Source of the DNA: Pseudobacteriovorax sp.
GTDB taxonomy: Bacteria > Bdellovibrionota_B > Oligoflexia > Oligoflexales > Oligoflexaceae
Direction of reading: 5' to 3'
Assembly (NCBI GenBank): GCA_013215145.1
Contig: JABSRP010000004.1
Coordinates: 49,867-113,866 of the forward strand
Length of the DNA: 64,000 nt
In this document: positions 18,009 through 27,375 of the stretch, piece by piece
Position numbering within the stretch: the first letter of the stretch is position 1
How the letters are laid out: each line of letters opens with the position of its first letter
The notes under the pieces: model-generated
Databases searched by the model: none
Seen by the model: the letters and a program-made list of their open reading frames with translations, nothing else
Told to the model about the DNA's origin: nothing
Translations under genes and position numbers: made by a program

Positions 18009-19028
18009 ATGGAACCATTGTTGAAGCGCAAAAACGTATACGATCGCATTAAATCCTTATCCTATCAGGGCAAGACGTATTTAAGGAACGATCTATTATC
18101 CAAACACACCCAGTGGAAAATCCATGGCTATCAACAAGATAGACCGATCAGTGTGGCTTTTTTTGGAACAGAATCCATAGCCGAAGATATTTGTCGGATC
18201 TTACTTGACTCGGTCCAAAATATGACGGCTGGAAAAACATATAGCTACCGCCATAGCCTAAAAAAATTTAAATCCCTTCCAGCTTATTCCTACGATATCG
18301 CTGTCATGGAACACCCGTATCTTAAGTTGCACTCAAATCAGCCGAGTCTATGGATGCAAACAAATTTGGATACCGTAGTCGCACCAGGAGACTGCTTTGA
18401 AGAGTTTCTACGCTCAAAAATGACCAAACGAATGCGAACTAGTGTCCGTAAGGCTCTTCGCGGAGATTATAAGATCGTACTGGAGAAACAATCAGATTCC
18501 TTGGGATCATTCTACGAAGATCTTTTGATTCCGTATACTAAGGCCATTCATGGAGAGGATTCCCATATCCCGTCCATGGAGGAGTTGATGAACAAAAAAA
18601 AGAAACTCATCCTTCTTCGATTACTGCAGGGGGAAAAAACACTCGCAGGATCTCTGCTTCTAGAGAATCACGATAGATCTAATCTTCGTATTTGGCGCCA
18701 TGGCATTTCCACGGCAGTGTTAAGCAACAAACCCTTGAGAGGTAATATAAGCCGCTGTCTGGATGCTCACGCCATTAATTATGCTTGTGAGCATAGCATC
18801 TCCCAAGTCAGTTTTGGCCTAGTACCGCCTCTCGCAGACCATGGTTTGGTCACAAACAAAAAAGCATGGGGATGCCAGCTCGTTCCGATTCCCTTTTTCC
18901 CCTACTGTGAGATTAAGTCTAGCAAGAGATCAGAGGCTTGGATGCAGACCGAACAGAGTATCGTGTTTATGGATCCATCCAAACATACACTCATGCAAAG
19001 CACATGTGACGATGGAAAGGTCTTTTAA
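18009..19028 (+). CDS. GNAT-fold acyltransferase (BioF2/FemAB-like)
   Basis: A 339-residue protein from ATG 18009, with GGAG seven bases upstream; the longer frame from 17913 lies inside the preceding gene. The central part has KRMRTSVRKAL followed by FYEDLLIPY and ILLRLLQGEKTLAGSLLLEN, the pattern of the Acetyltransf_6/BioF2-like branch of the GNAT superfamily, related to FemAB aminoacyl transferases. There is no signal peptide. It sits between a cupin-like oxygenase and an ATP-grasp enzyme, with its stop overlapping the leader of the next gene. It may transfer an acyl or aminoacyl group to the same product. Confidence 0.6.
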   Translation: MEPLLKRKNVYDRIKSLSYQGKTYLRNDLLSKHTQWKIHGYQQDRPISVAFFGTESIAEDICRILLDSVQNMTAGKTYSYRHSLKKFKSLPAYSYDIAVMEHPYLKLHSNQPSLWMQTNLDTVVAPGDCFEEFLRSKMTKRMRTSVRKALRGDYKIVLEKQSDSLGSFYEDLLIPYTKAIHGEDSHIPSMEELMNKKKKLILLRLLQGEKTLAGSLLLENHDRSNLRIWRHGISTAVLSNKPLRGNISRCLDAHAINYACEHSISQVSFGLVPPLADHGLVTNKKAWGCQLVPIPFFPYCEIKSSKRSEAWMQTEQSIVFMDPSKHTLMQSTCDDGKVF

Positions 19029-19029
19029 C

Positions 19030-20313
19030 ATGAGTCCCTACAGCGAAAGCGTAAATGGAGTTTTGATCACCACGGGAAGCTATCTCGGAACCCTCGCAGC
19101 CATTCGCGATTTTGGACGCAATGGGGTTAAAGTGATTCTTGCCGATACAAGTATGTCGCTGTCCCACTTTTCCAGATATCTACACAGGTATGAATCCTGT
19201 CCTAGCCCATCCAATTCCTCAGCATTTATTGCGTGGTTGCTGAATTACGGAAAGCGGCATCCCGGACTTTTTCTCTACCCAAGTTGTGATCTCACCGCTT
19301 GGCTTTATTCCGTTCATCGTGACGAACTCCGTCAAGTCTTTAAGATCTATAGCCCAGATAAAGGGGTTCTTTTTGAGATCTTAAATAAAAAGCGTCTCAT
19401 GCAGCATTGTGAGACGCTAAATATAGACTGTCCGAAGAGTGTTTTTCCGACGAGTCTTGAGGACGTCAAACGCTACGCTAGAGACATCAAGATGCCTTGT
19501 TTGATCAAACCTCAGACCCAAGTGGGATCTAAGACGAAAAGCAAAGGAACAAAGGTCTACGAAATAGATAGCCTTATCGACTCCTACCAAACTCAAAGAG
19601 TCAAGAATCAATACGAAGGCTATATCAAAGACTACGCCAACGATATCGATTGGCCAATCATTCAAGAGTATCATGATGAAGCCACACGGGATACGCTTAG
19701 TATCGCGGGATTTATTGGTCGTGATCCCGGCCAGTTCTATTGCCGCGCTAGCAAAAAAGTGATGCAGACTCCTCGAAAAATTGGCGTTGGCCTTTGTTTC
19801 GAAAGCACTGAACCCCCTGAGCAGATCGTAAGGCAATGCGAAGACCTATGCCGGCATCTGGGGTATTATGGTATTTTCGAAATCGAGTTCATTTGTCGCG
19901 AAGGCCAATACCTCTTAATCGACTTCAACCCACGGTACTACGGTCAGATGGAATTCGAGATTCAACGATCACTGAGTTTGCCCATGATATTGTTAGATCA
20001 GATCAACCTTGAACCTAGTGAAATTCCCCGGCAAACGGCCACTGCCATCTCAACAAAACAAGAAGGCAGCTTTCACTACAGTGTTAACTGGTTGTTTTAC
20101 ATGACCTTAATCTGCTCGTGGCTTGGATTTAATCTTTCGACCACAGAGTTGAAAGAGTGGTTTAGATGGAAAAACAAGGCTCCTAACTATCACGATGCCG
20201 TCTATCGGAGCGATGACATTAAACCCTTTATTTTTCATCTAATTGCATCCCTTGCAAAGTATTTGCGTCATCCTAGGGCGACCTTCAGAAATCTATTCTT
20301 AGAAACGAACTAA
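19030..20313 (+). CDS. ATP-grasp family ligase
   Basis: A 427-residue protein from ATG 19030, one base after the previous stop; the longer frame from 18841 overlaps the GNAT-like gene and is unlikely. An N-terminal nucleotide-fold segment (VLITTGSYLGTLAAIRDFGR) is followed by the ATP-grasp region: MPCLIKPQTQVGS with the conserved Lys, IIQEYHDE, and the metal-binding FEIEFICREGQ and LIDFNPRYYGQ segments. These enzymes join a carboxylate to an amine via acyl-phosphate. A hydrophobic C-terminal stretch (NWLFYMTLICSWLGFNL) may touch the membrane. With the two upstream genes it suggests synthesis of an amide or peptide-like product. Confidence 0.75.
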   Translation: MSPYSESVNGVLITTGSYLGTLAAIRDFGRNGVKVILADTSMSLSHFSRYLHRYESCPSPSNSSAFIAWLLNYGKRHPGLFLYPSCDLTAWLYSVHRDELRQVFKIYSPDKGVLFEILNKKRLMQHCETLNIDCPKSVFPTSLEDVKRYARDIKMPCLIKPQTQVGSKTKSKGTKVYEIDSLIDSYQTQRVKNQYEGYIKDYANDIDWPIIQEYHDEATRDTLSIAGFIGRDPGQFYCRASKKVMQTPRKIGVGLCFESTEPPEQIVRQCEDLCRHLGYYGIFEIEFICREGQYLLIDFNPRYYGQMEFEIQRSLSLPMILLDQINLEPSEIPRQTATAISTKQEGSFHYSVNWLFYMTLICSWLGFNLSTTELKEWFRWKNKAPNYHDAVYRSDDIKPFIFHLIASLAKYLRHPRATFRNLFLETN

Positions 20314-20429
20314 TCAAAAAAACTGCAATCAAATCTCTCACCATACGTCAAAAGTGTTAGCTGTGAATGATTAGGGTAACTCCCTAATTTTACGTAAACA
20401 CCTAAGAACCGACTGCCTCGGAGACATCG

Positions 20430-21521
20430 ATGATTCGGATTCACAAAACAATGGTTATGCCGATTTTCTTACTAGCAACGGCGAGCCTCGGATTTATGAG
20501 TGCCTGTGGTGGCAGTAGTGGAGGCGACAAAGCCCCTACCCAAGACCCGGAAACCACAGGTTCAAAAGACACGGAAAACTCAGGTTTACAAGAATCGGGA
20601 AAACAAAGTGCCAAGAGCGGCAGTATCGAAATCACAATGTTCGAACAAGAGGATCTCCGACCGGGCGTTCAACGGATCAAGTTCGCTTGGAAGTCGGATA
20701 GAATCAAAGGAAAATGCGCACTAGAGCTGCCTGGCAAAGAGCCAGAAAGCCTGATAAGCAACTTAGAAACTTTAGGTGTCCCTTACTTTTCCAGAGAAAT
20801 CGAACAAGAGGGAGAGCTAAAACTATCTTGTGTAACCCATGCAGGTGAATCCGTATTTGACACTAGGACCATAACTTTCCCTGAGGCGGACACACTTCCA
20901 TTCGATCCCGACCAACCTACGACCTTAATCTTTGACAAATTTGTAACAACCCTCGGAGGAAGAGCTGAGGACGTGACGGTCACTTGGGTGACTATTGATG
21001 GTTTTTCCTGCGACATCATCAGGGAAACACCGAAAAAGACCTTTCCCAACCTTCCGAGTCAAGGGTCTATTGAAGTTAGTATCGCCGAAAATACAAATAT
21101 CATACTAGAGTGTCAGCACCCTAACGGCAGCAACACTCAAAAAAATGGCTTCATCGAAGTAAGTAACATAGAGGAAAAAATATCCTTTAACAATTGCCAT
21201 CCTGGCTCATCCTTACCTGGATTTCACAGTTGTTCGTTTCAAATCAGCGGTATGGGAAAGCTAAGGATCGAAAAAGATAGAGCCCGGAATCAATGCGACC
21301 ATATGTCGTTTGCCGTGCTAAATGACAACGGCGCAACCGGTATAGCAGGGTTTCACAACGAGGATCTCACCAATGGAACCGTGGGAAACAGTTTTTTCAT
21401 GCTGTACCTCCTCGATGATGGAGAGATTTTCGGAAGTAATACATGTAATATTGCCCTTAAAGTATTGGATCGTGACACGAATCGCGTTCTTTATCGCTAC
21501 TCTCAAGAGATCTACTATTAG
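20430..21521 (+). CDS. Lipoprotein of unknown function
   Basis: A 363-residue protein with a signal of about 25 residues and lipobox MSAC (Cys26), a Gly/Ser and Thr/Asp/Glu-rich linker, then two similar beta-rich parts with regularly placed Cys (GKCALELPG, LKLSCVTHAG, FSCDIIRETP, ILECQHPNG), suggesting tandem Ig-like modules, each with a disulfide. The C-terminal part (NNCHPGSSLPGFHSCSF) carries two further Cys. GGAG precedes the ATG. It follows the ATP-grasp cluster by 116 bases and probably has its own promoter. Repetition of the Cys pattern is visible; no named family is recognised. Confidence 0.6.
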   Translation: MIRIHKTMVMPIFLLATASLGFMSACGGSSGGDKAPTQDPETTGSKDTENSGLQESGKQSAKSGSIEITMFEQEDLRPGVQRIKFAWKSDRIKGKCALELPGKEPESLISNLETLGVPYFSREIEQEGELKLSCVTHAGESVFDTRTITFPEADTLPFDPDQPTTLIFDKFVTTLGGRAEDVTVTWVTIDGFSCDIIRETPKKTFPNLPSQGSIEVSIAENTNIILECQHPNGSNTQKNGFIEVSNIEEKISFNNCHPGSSLPGFHSCSFQISGMGKLRIEKDRARNQCDHMSFAVLNDNGATGIAGFHNEDLTNGTVGNSFFMLYLLDDGEIFGSNTCNIALKVLDRDTNRVLYRYSQEIYY

Positions 21522-21584
21522 GAATCTCAAAAACATAAGACTTGGTGTTGCGGCTCGTCGTGAAATCTATCAGGCCGCATCTTC

Positions 21585-22202
21585 TTAGTCGCTTAGCCCT
21601 TCAAGATGGGCAATATCATTCCACGACTTGATCTTCCAACGCTCACTGCGATACTCGAGACAATGAAACGAGGCGTTATCGATCACACAGAGCGGCCTTT
21701 GCCTATTAGGTATCTTAAGAATCTTAGCGAACAAGGCCGCAAGCACACCACCGTGGGTTACGGCTGCCACGGTTTGTTCGGGGTGGTCGATAATCAATTG
21801 ATCTAGAAAGGCAAAAAAACGCAGCATCGCTTCGTCACGGCTCTCTCCATTAGGAAACTTCGCTGCCGTATCGTGATGGTACCAAGAGTCTATGATACTC
21901 GGATAGTTTTGTCCCACTTCAGGCCAAGAGCTTCCTTCAGCATCACCAAAATGAATCTCTTTGAGAGGATCAGCCTGCTGAGTCCTTATACCAGTAGATT
22001 GGCCTAGGATACTACTCGACTGACGGGCCCGACCGAGTGGACTGCTATAGATGACTGCGAGGGGAACTTTGGCTAACCTAGCTCCCGCCCGCTCCATCTG
22101 TTTGCGGCCAAACGGCGTCAAGGGGCTATCAGACTGCCCCTGTATCCGTTTGGCAATATTGCTTTCGGTTTGTCCATGGCGGATCAAGATAAGTTTGGTC
22201 AT
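21585..22202 (-). CDS. Histidine phosphatase family protein (phosphoglycerate mutase-like)
   Basis: A 205-residue soluble protein with the LIRHGQTESN signature near its start (His9 is the phospho-acceptor). It also shows YSSPLGRARQSS and the later VTHGGVLAAL with the second catalytic His, all hallmarks of the phosphoglycerate mutase/histidine phosphatase superfamily of the CobC/GpmB type. Substrates in this family range from phosphosugars to alpha-ribazole phosphate; no cobalamin gene is nearby, so the substrate is open. The ribosome site is weak. It is convergent with the lipoprotein gene to its left. Confidence 0.85.
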   Translation of the reverse strand: MTKLILIRHGQTESNIAKRIQGQSDSPLTPFGRKQMERAGARLAKVPLAVIYSSPLGRARQSSSILGQSTGIRTQQADPLKEIHFGDAEGSSWPEVGQNYPSIIDSWYHHDTAAKFPNGESRDEAMLRFFAFLDQLIIDHPEQTVAAVTHGGVLAALFAKILKIPNRQRPLCVIDNASFHCLEYRSERWKIKSWNDIAHLEGLSD

Positions 22203-22241
22203 GCTGCGGATATTCCGTTTTCTCGATGGTCACCTAGATCT

Positions 22242-22613
22242 TTACTGTACGGTAAACTTTCCACCAACATGTGCGGGATGCATATGACATTTAAATTCAT
22301 AGGTTCCGGGTTTATCGGTCACCTTCATAGAAAAGGTCATCGTCGGGACGGCACCACCCTTGACCTTTCCTGGCACCAAAATAGGATCGGTCATACCTTG
22401 GATAAAGAAGCCATGAGCTCCCTCGAGCTTATTCACAAGAGTCACCTTTACAACGTCGCCCTTTTTCAATTTGATATTATCCGTCGCCGGAACCCAAGTC
22501 TTTTTGTCACCAACTAGTTTATTGGTAAACTCAATGGACGATGCTCCCATGGCTGTGAGCGAGACAAAGGATGACAGTAGTAGGGAACTGATCAATACCG
22601 ACTTTCGTTTCAT
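22242..22613 (-). CDS. Periplasmic cupredoxin-like copper protein
   Basis: A 123-residue protein from ATG 22613, with GGAG eight bases upstream. A signal peptide ends near AMGASS. The domain has an upstream ligand His in EGAHGFF (His67) and the C-terminal loop FKCHMHPAHVGGKF with Cys109, His112 and His115. This is the cupredoxin layout with one Cys and several His. The loop, with His rather than Met as the last ligand, is closer to nitrosocyanin-like or cytochrome-oxidase subunit II-type proteins than to plastocyanin. It probably carries electrons or copper in the periplasm. No redox partner is adjacent. Confidence 0.75.
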   Translation of the reverse strand: MKRKSVLISSLLLSSFVSLTAMGASSIEFTNKLVGDKKTWVPATDNIKLKKGDVVKVTLVNKLEGAHGFFIQGMTDPILVPGKVKGGAVPTMTFSMKVTDKPGTYEFKCHMHPAHVGGKFTVQ

Positions 22614-22771
22614 AAATAGATCTCCTATAATCTCAAAATCCACAACGGGAGAAAAACCTTCCGTTCGATTCGTTAGCCAAAAACTTACCAGTCAAAGTAC
22701 AAGTGGTACTATCTAACTGCATTTTACACAAAACAAGACAAAATAAAACCGTACGCAGCAAAGAGACCCTG

Positions 22772-23617
22772 ATGAAAGTATTTACGGAAAAGCATGATAA
22801 CTTAATCTTTCAATACCCCATCGATACCGTTCACATCGAACACCAGTCAAAAATGCAATTTATTGGCATATATGAAAACGCCTCCGTCGGACGATTTCTC
22901 GTCATAGACGATTGCATTATGCTCACCGAACTTGATGAATTTGTCTATCACGAAATGATGGCTCACATACCATTGTTGCATCATCCGAAGCCTGAGTCGG
23001 TTTTGGTCGTTGGTGGCGGAGATGGAGGGCTTGCGCGAGAAATCCTGAAGTACCCTAGTATCGCATCTCTGGTACTTTGTGAGATCGACGAAGACGTCAC
23101 GAAACTATCTAGGAGGTATCTACCGACCTTGGCATCTGGCTTCGATGACAAGAGAGTGACCCTCAAGTTTGCCGACGGTATCGATTATATCCGTCATGCC
23201 GCCTCCGCAAGCTTTGATATGATTTTTGTCGATTCCACAGACCCAGATGGGTTGGCAGAACCGCTGTTTTCAGGAGATTTTTATGCGGCCTGTGCGGCGG
23301 CACTAAAGGATGACGGCATCTTTGTCTGCCAAAGCGAGTCCCCCTGGTATGATAGGGAATTGCTAATGGGAATCCAAGATCGGATCTCACAAGGGTTTCC
23401 CAATCGTAAAACCTATTGGGGCAGTGTTCCCACGTATCCGTTAGGGTCCTGGACCTGGACTATAGCAGGACGAAGGCATCTGCCTAAGTTACCAGAAGCC
23501 TTAGACGCCTATAAGAACTTCCATCCTCCTGGTTTAAAGTATGTCAACTCAGGCATACTCGCATCATGCTTCGAACTTCCGCAATTCTATATGCAAAAGC
23601 TTGCTGAGGAGACTTAA
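22772..23617 (+). CDS. speE: Spermidine synthase
   Basis: A 281-residue protein from ATG 22772; the longer frame from 22703 has no ribosome site. It has GGGDGG at residues 81-86, which binds the decarboxylated AdoMet in this family, LTELDEFVYHEM at about 51-62, CEID at 103-106, and VDSTDPDG near 153-160 with the catalytic Asp residues. It transfers aminopropyl from decarboxylated AdoMet to putrescine. Its stop overlaps that of the converging speD gene, which makes that decarboxylated AdoMet, so the pathway is present as a convergent pair rather than an operon. Confidence 0.9.
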   Translation: MKVFTEKHDNLIFQYPIDTVHIEHQSKMQFIGIYENASVGRFLVIDDCIMLTELDEFVYHEMMAHIPLLHHPKPESVLVVGGGDGGLAREILKYPSIASLVLCEIDEDVTKLSRRYLPTLASGFDDKRVTLKFADGIDYIRHAASASFDMIFVDSTDPDGLAEPLFSGDFYAACAAALKDDGIFVCQSESPWYDRELLMGIQDRISQGFPNRKTYWGSVPTYPLGSWTWTIAGRRHLPKLPEALDAYKNFHPPGLKYVNSGILASCFELPQFYMQKLAEET

Positions 23618-24054
23618 GAGTAGTCGACGGGAACCTGGCGTGGCGAGATCTTGGGAGATCTCATAGGCAGACCTTTTTCTGCGGAATCAATCCGAATCGA
23701 GCAGCTGTCATTCAGTTGACCTCTGTGAGCTAGCAGCAAATCCACGTCTTCCGCTTTTAGGCCTTCTCGCAGGGTTTCATGGGCCAATAACGGTTCGCAA
23801 ACACCACAGGTGTAGACGTCAACAGCGGCATATGACTTTTCCGGCCATGTGTGTATCGACAGATGAGACTCCTCCACCACAACGACTCCGCTGACTCCAT
23901 GACCACTAAAGCTATGAAACTTTTTAAAGAGAACAGTTGCGCCAGAATCACGTGCAGCCTGGCAAAGCAAAGCGTCAATTTGATCTATCGAATTGAGTAT
24001 GTAAGGATCACAGTTCTTATACTCTGCCAAAAGATGTTTACCCTGAGTATCCAA
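23614..24054 (-). CDS. speD: AdoMet decarboxylase proenzyme (SpeD/SpeH type)
   Basis: A 146-residue protein from TTG 24054, preceded by AAGGGAG; no nearby ATG fits. The self-cleavage site is in VVVVEESHLSIHTWPE: cleavage between Glu62 and Ser63 would create the pyruvoyl group. His68 and Cys83 are also at the expected positions (HTWPE, YTCGVC). Length is usual for the short bacterial type. It supplies decarboxylated AdoMet to the spermidine synthase, whose stop codon it overlaps by four bases (TTAA, read as TAA on both strands). Confidence 0.9.
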   Translation of the reverse strand: MDTQGKHLLAEYKNCDPYILNSIDQIDALLCQAARDSGATVLFKKFHSFSGHGVSGVVVVEESHLSIHTWPEKSYAAVDVYTCGVCEPLLAHETLREGLKAEDVDLLLAHRGQLNDSCSIRIDSAEKGLPMRSPKISPRQVPVDYS

Positions 24055-24257
24055 ATGACGTCGCTCCCTTAGCTTTGGAAAAGTACTAGCTTTGCTAACA
24101 CGGGCACCATTTATTGTCCAGAAACACTTTACTTTTTGGTATAGCAGGGCTATCTATTGCTACTTAAATTCATAGGTTTAAACAGTGCCCAAATATTATC
24201 CAGACTTGATGTAGGGATCATTTCTGCGAACGGGTTTACCTTATAGGAGAGTAGGGA

Positions 24258-25718
24258 ATGTCTCGAGTGAGTAAGGATACACCACTAGGCGTCACCATTC
24301 CAAAAAGCCACACAGGCTCGTCTTTTTTCCATCATATCCTCCAGTCTACGGTAGACACGTACCCCGAAGTCTTCAAAGGATTTGGGTTACCGATACTCAA
24401 GGAATTTAAGAAAAAGTATGCCGAGAGTATGGTGCAATTCGAAGCTCATAGAGCGAGTTCTACCAAACGTACAGATATTGCCGATTACATGATGCGCCTG
24501 CTGCATGATGAGATGATATACCGCTCAGAAAACGGACAAGAGACGCCTCTGTCCTCATACATGAAACAAGCCGGAAACGTTATTACTACCAAAACTCTTA
24601 AGCTGACAGGCAAGGCAGGGTATCGCCCCAGCGTTCCTTTTAGAGGGAGATACTATCAGGGAAATGAGCTTAGGGATCTCAGCCATTTACTACTGCAAGA
24701 ACATAAGATGACATTAAAGACATCGGTATCACTCAATTGGCTAGCTGAATTTCTGAAAAAGCATGGCAACAAAATTAATCTCGAGGGCCGTAAATTTGTT
24801 GTGATGGGAGCCTCGGCTGAGATAGCGCCCACTTCGTTTCTATTAGCTGCTGGTGCTTCGGTGCTATGGCTTGATGTTAAGGGAGCTGACGATATTCTCA
24901 AATATCGCGAGAGCCTAGCTGGAGAATTGGTTCTCCCAGCACGTCCCTGCGATCTTTTAATCGAACCTTTAGATATTGCCGCAACCATTCGTGAGTTCGC
25001 TGGGGAAGATTCTATCGACTTGGGCCTTTACGCTTACGCTGGGGGCAAGGGTCGCGAGCTTCGACTTGCTACAGCAATGAATCACATTACGGCCAACCTA
25101 CCTTCAAAGATGGTTCGTTCCGTTTCGATGTTTGTGTCGCCCACATCAGCAGCGATTATGCAACCTGAGGATATCTTCCAGTCTGAGGAGCAGCGTCATA
25201 ACCCACCTATCTGGCAGGCCGCCCTAAAGTTCGCTGGCCAACTACAGAACTCTTCGTCGTTTACAAAAGACGGTACAGCCATCGCAAGGGCCATCGTTCC
25301 GATCCAAGGTGTCAGCTATTTTGCCAGTCAGTACCTCGCAAAAACTCTGGCCGCCGAGGTGTTTTCGGAGCGTGGCACGAATCCAAACGAACCACTCAAC
25401 CCCGACCTGAGAGTTTCGGCAAACGTGGCCGGTATTACCAAGACCCAATCACTGCGTCACCCAATCTTTCAGGCCGCCTTCTTAGGTGCCAAAACTTTCG
25501 GCGTTGAGATCTTTGAGGTCACCACAACCAAAGAACTCGCTGCCCTGCTCAACTTCCACGACTTGTTGAACGAAGATACTTGGAGCAAGGACGAATTATT
25601 CTCCAAACAGATTCATGGCGGCATTTACTCCAAGGCCTATGCCTTAGATCCCATGATCAAGATTGCCACCGTGCTCGGGCTTGTCCGCAAACCCAAACTA
25701 CTCTTCGATTTGTTTTGA
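24258..25718 (+). CDS. Rossmann-like protein of unknown function
   Basis: A 486-residue soluble protein with a clear start (AGGAGAGTAGGGA before the ATG). A probable dinucleotide-binding stretch is FVVMGASAEIAPTSFLLAAGASVLWLDV at about residues 181-208, broadly GxSxExxP-like rather than a classical GxGxxG. A second conserved-looking region is LGLYAYAGGKGRELRLATAMNHITA. The C-terminal part contains FQAAFLGAKTFGVEIFEVT. I do not recognise the family. It stands alone, divergent from speD across about 200 bases. Short-chain dehydrogenase-like or saccharopine dehydrogenase-like activity is possible but unproven. Confidence 0.55.
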   Translation: MSRVSKDTPLGVTIPKSHTGSSFFHHILQSTVDTYPEVFKGFGLPILKEFKKKYAESMVQFEAHRASSTKRTDIADYMMRLLHDEMIYRSENGQETPLSSYMKQAGNVITTKTLKLTGKAGYRPSVPFRGRYYQGNELRDLSHLLLQEHKMTLKTSVSLNWLAEFLKKHGNKINLEGRKFVVMGASAEIAPTSFLLAAGASVLWLDVKGADDILKYRESLAGELVLPARPCDLLIEPLDIAATIREFAGEDSIDLGLYAYAGGKGRELRLATAMNHITANLPSKMVRSVSMFVSPTSAAIMQPEDIFQSEEQRHNPPIWQAALKFAGQLQNSSSFTKDGTAIARAIVPIQGVSYFASQYLAKTLAAEVFSERGTNPNEPLNPDLRVSANVAGITKTQSLRHPIFQAAFLGAKTFGVEIFEVTTTKELAALLNFHDLLNEDTWSKDELFSKQIHGGIYSKAYALDPMIKIATVLGLVRKPKLLFDLF

Positions 25719-26157
25719 TCAAAGGCCTGCTTTAGGCTGGCCACAGATTTCAAGGGCCGCGTATGGCTTTCATACATCAGACTTGGGATTGGCTATATCC
25801 TACCAAAAGCCATCCCTCGTCTTTGCCATGACCGCTCAGTCTAGCTAGTCCTCTTCAATAACCTCAGTCTGACACCTTAATAATGTCAAAACAGCTTACA
25901 TAAGTTATATTCAGATTTCTTTTAGTTAAACTTGCCTCTAGGATAAATAAAGTGTAAAGCTGCGATCAATTATTGGTTAAGACGCAGACAGGTTGAAGTG
26001 TTTCGCATTACATTAGCCAAGGCAGGTATCGATGGGGTGAAAGACAATTTACGAGGAATTCCCTCAAAAATTCTATCATCGACCCTTGCTATTTACCGGT
26101 ACCAAGTTAAAGTTTTCTACGACTCATTTATTAGGTGATGATTAAAGGATCAAAAGA
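25719..26157. other. Intergenic stretch without a recognised gene
   Basis: About 440 bases upstream of the porin gene. It has a weak GC-rich inverted repeat just after the upstream stop (about 25723-25741) that lacks a T tract, and an AT-rich part at 25880-25990 that may contain the porin promoter. No ORF of note and no RNA gene was found. Confidence 0.4.
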
Positions 26158-27231
26158 ATGAAGCATCTATTGTCTCTTGGGATACTAAGTATTGGACTAT
26201 CGACGGGCAGTGCTTTTGCTGAGGTTAAAATCAGCGGTGATATGCGCTACCGCATCGAGCAATTTGATCTAGAAGACGAGGATTACATTCGCACTCGCAT
26301 CCGTGCTCGAGTCAAGTTAGCTTCTGACATCAACGAGCAGTTTAAAGTTGGACTGCGCCTCGCCACTGGCGGTGGATCAGCGACTTCGACGAACCAAACC
26401 CTCGGGGATGGCTTTGGCAACAAGGGATTCGAGATCGACCAAGCCTTTTTAAAATATCTTCCCACTAGTGATCTTGAGATCGGACTAGGAAAGGTTAAGA
26501 ACCCTGTTTATAAACCCGGTAAAAGTGAGCTCGTTTTTGACGGTGACCTGACTCCAGAGGGTGTCTATGGGGTCTACGAGACTAAACTCGGCTCCTTTTC
26601 CTTGCGCCCCCTACTGGCTTCATTCACTCTTTACGAGAACAAAAAAAAGACCGATCAAGAGCTTGGCATCGTTCAGCTTAAGCTGGGCTATAAGCTTAAT
26701 GAAACCGTAAGCTTTACCTTTGGTGGGAGCATATATAAATTCAGCAATATTAAAGGTCTAGTTTTATCAGATACAGAGGGTAACTCAGTAGATGAGTCAA
26801 GCGAGGAGGCCAGTCCTTTTCTCGAGAACTATAACCTTACAGAGGCTTTCCTCGAGGGGATTTTTACCGTCGGAGGCCAACCGCTAACCGTGTTCGCACA
26901 GTCGGTGTCAAATTCTGAAGTGGATGAAGATAATCAGGCCCTTACCTATGGCATTTCCTATGGTAAAGGCAAAGGTGAGCAGCCATGGGCCGTGGCCCTA
27001 TGGGCTCGAACGGTTGAGAAGGATGCTGTCTTCTCACCCATATCTGACAGCGATTTTGGCTCTGGTGACACTGATGAAGAGGGTTATGTGATTCAGGTCA
27101 AATATGCCCTCTTTGACAATGTTGCACTCAGCGTTAGGCACCTGACCAGCGAAGGCCCTATCGAGCCTGCTGCAGGAGAAGAGGCGGAAGCCTTCAAACT
27201 CACTCAGGTCAATATTCAGGTGAAATTCTAG
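26158..27231 (+). CDS. Outer-membrane porin-like beta-barrel protein
   Basis: A 357-residue protein with signal MKHLLSLGILSIGLSTGSAFA. The mature part begins EVKISGDMRYRIEQF and continues with DYIRTRIRARVKLASDINEQ, FKVGLRLATG and DQAFLKYLP, then LEIGLGKVKNPVYKPG. That resembles bacterial putative-porin families, where a first barrel strand pair is followed by a paired LxLGKxxNP segment. It is acidic and ends VNIQVKF, an aromatic-terminated strand. The ATG has AAGGA upstream. A likely terminator follows. General diffusion is the best guess; no substrate gene is near. Confidence 0.7.
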   Translation: MKHLLSLGILSIGLSTGSAFAEVKISGDMRYRIEQFDLEDEDYIRTRIRARVKLASDINEQFKVGLRLATGGGSATSTNQTLGDGFGNKGFEIDQAFLKYLPTSDLEIGLGKVKNPVYKPGKSELVFDGDLTPEGVYGVYETKLGSFSLRPLLASFTLYENKKKTDQELGIVQLKLGYKLNETVSFTFGGSIYKFSNIKGLVLSDTEGNSVDESSEEASPFLENYNLTEAFLEGIFTVGGQPLTVFAQSVSNSEVDEDNQALTYGISYGKGKGEQPWAVALWARTVEKDAVFSPISDSDFGSGDTDEEGYVIQVKYALFDNVALSVRHLTSEGPIEPAAGEEAEAFKLTQVNIQVKF

Positions 27232-27268
27232 GCAGCTTTCCCATATAGTGATTGCTCATTGCTAGACG

Positions 27269-27303
27269 CGGCCAATCAACGGGTTGGCCGTGAGATGTTT
27301 TCT
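27269..27303 (+). terminator. Probable rho-independent terminator
   Basis: A 7-bp stem (CGGCCAA at 27269-27275 with TTGGCCG at 27284-27290) and an eight-base loop, followed a few bases later by TTTTCTTTTC. It lies 37 bases after the porin stop. The gap before the T tract makes it weaker than the other terminators here. Confidence 0.55.
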
Positions 27304-27375
27304 TTTCTTTCCGAATGATTCCCGAATCCCTTACAATGAAATATTAGCTAATCATTGAAGAGAGGGATTGACCTG

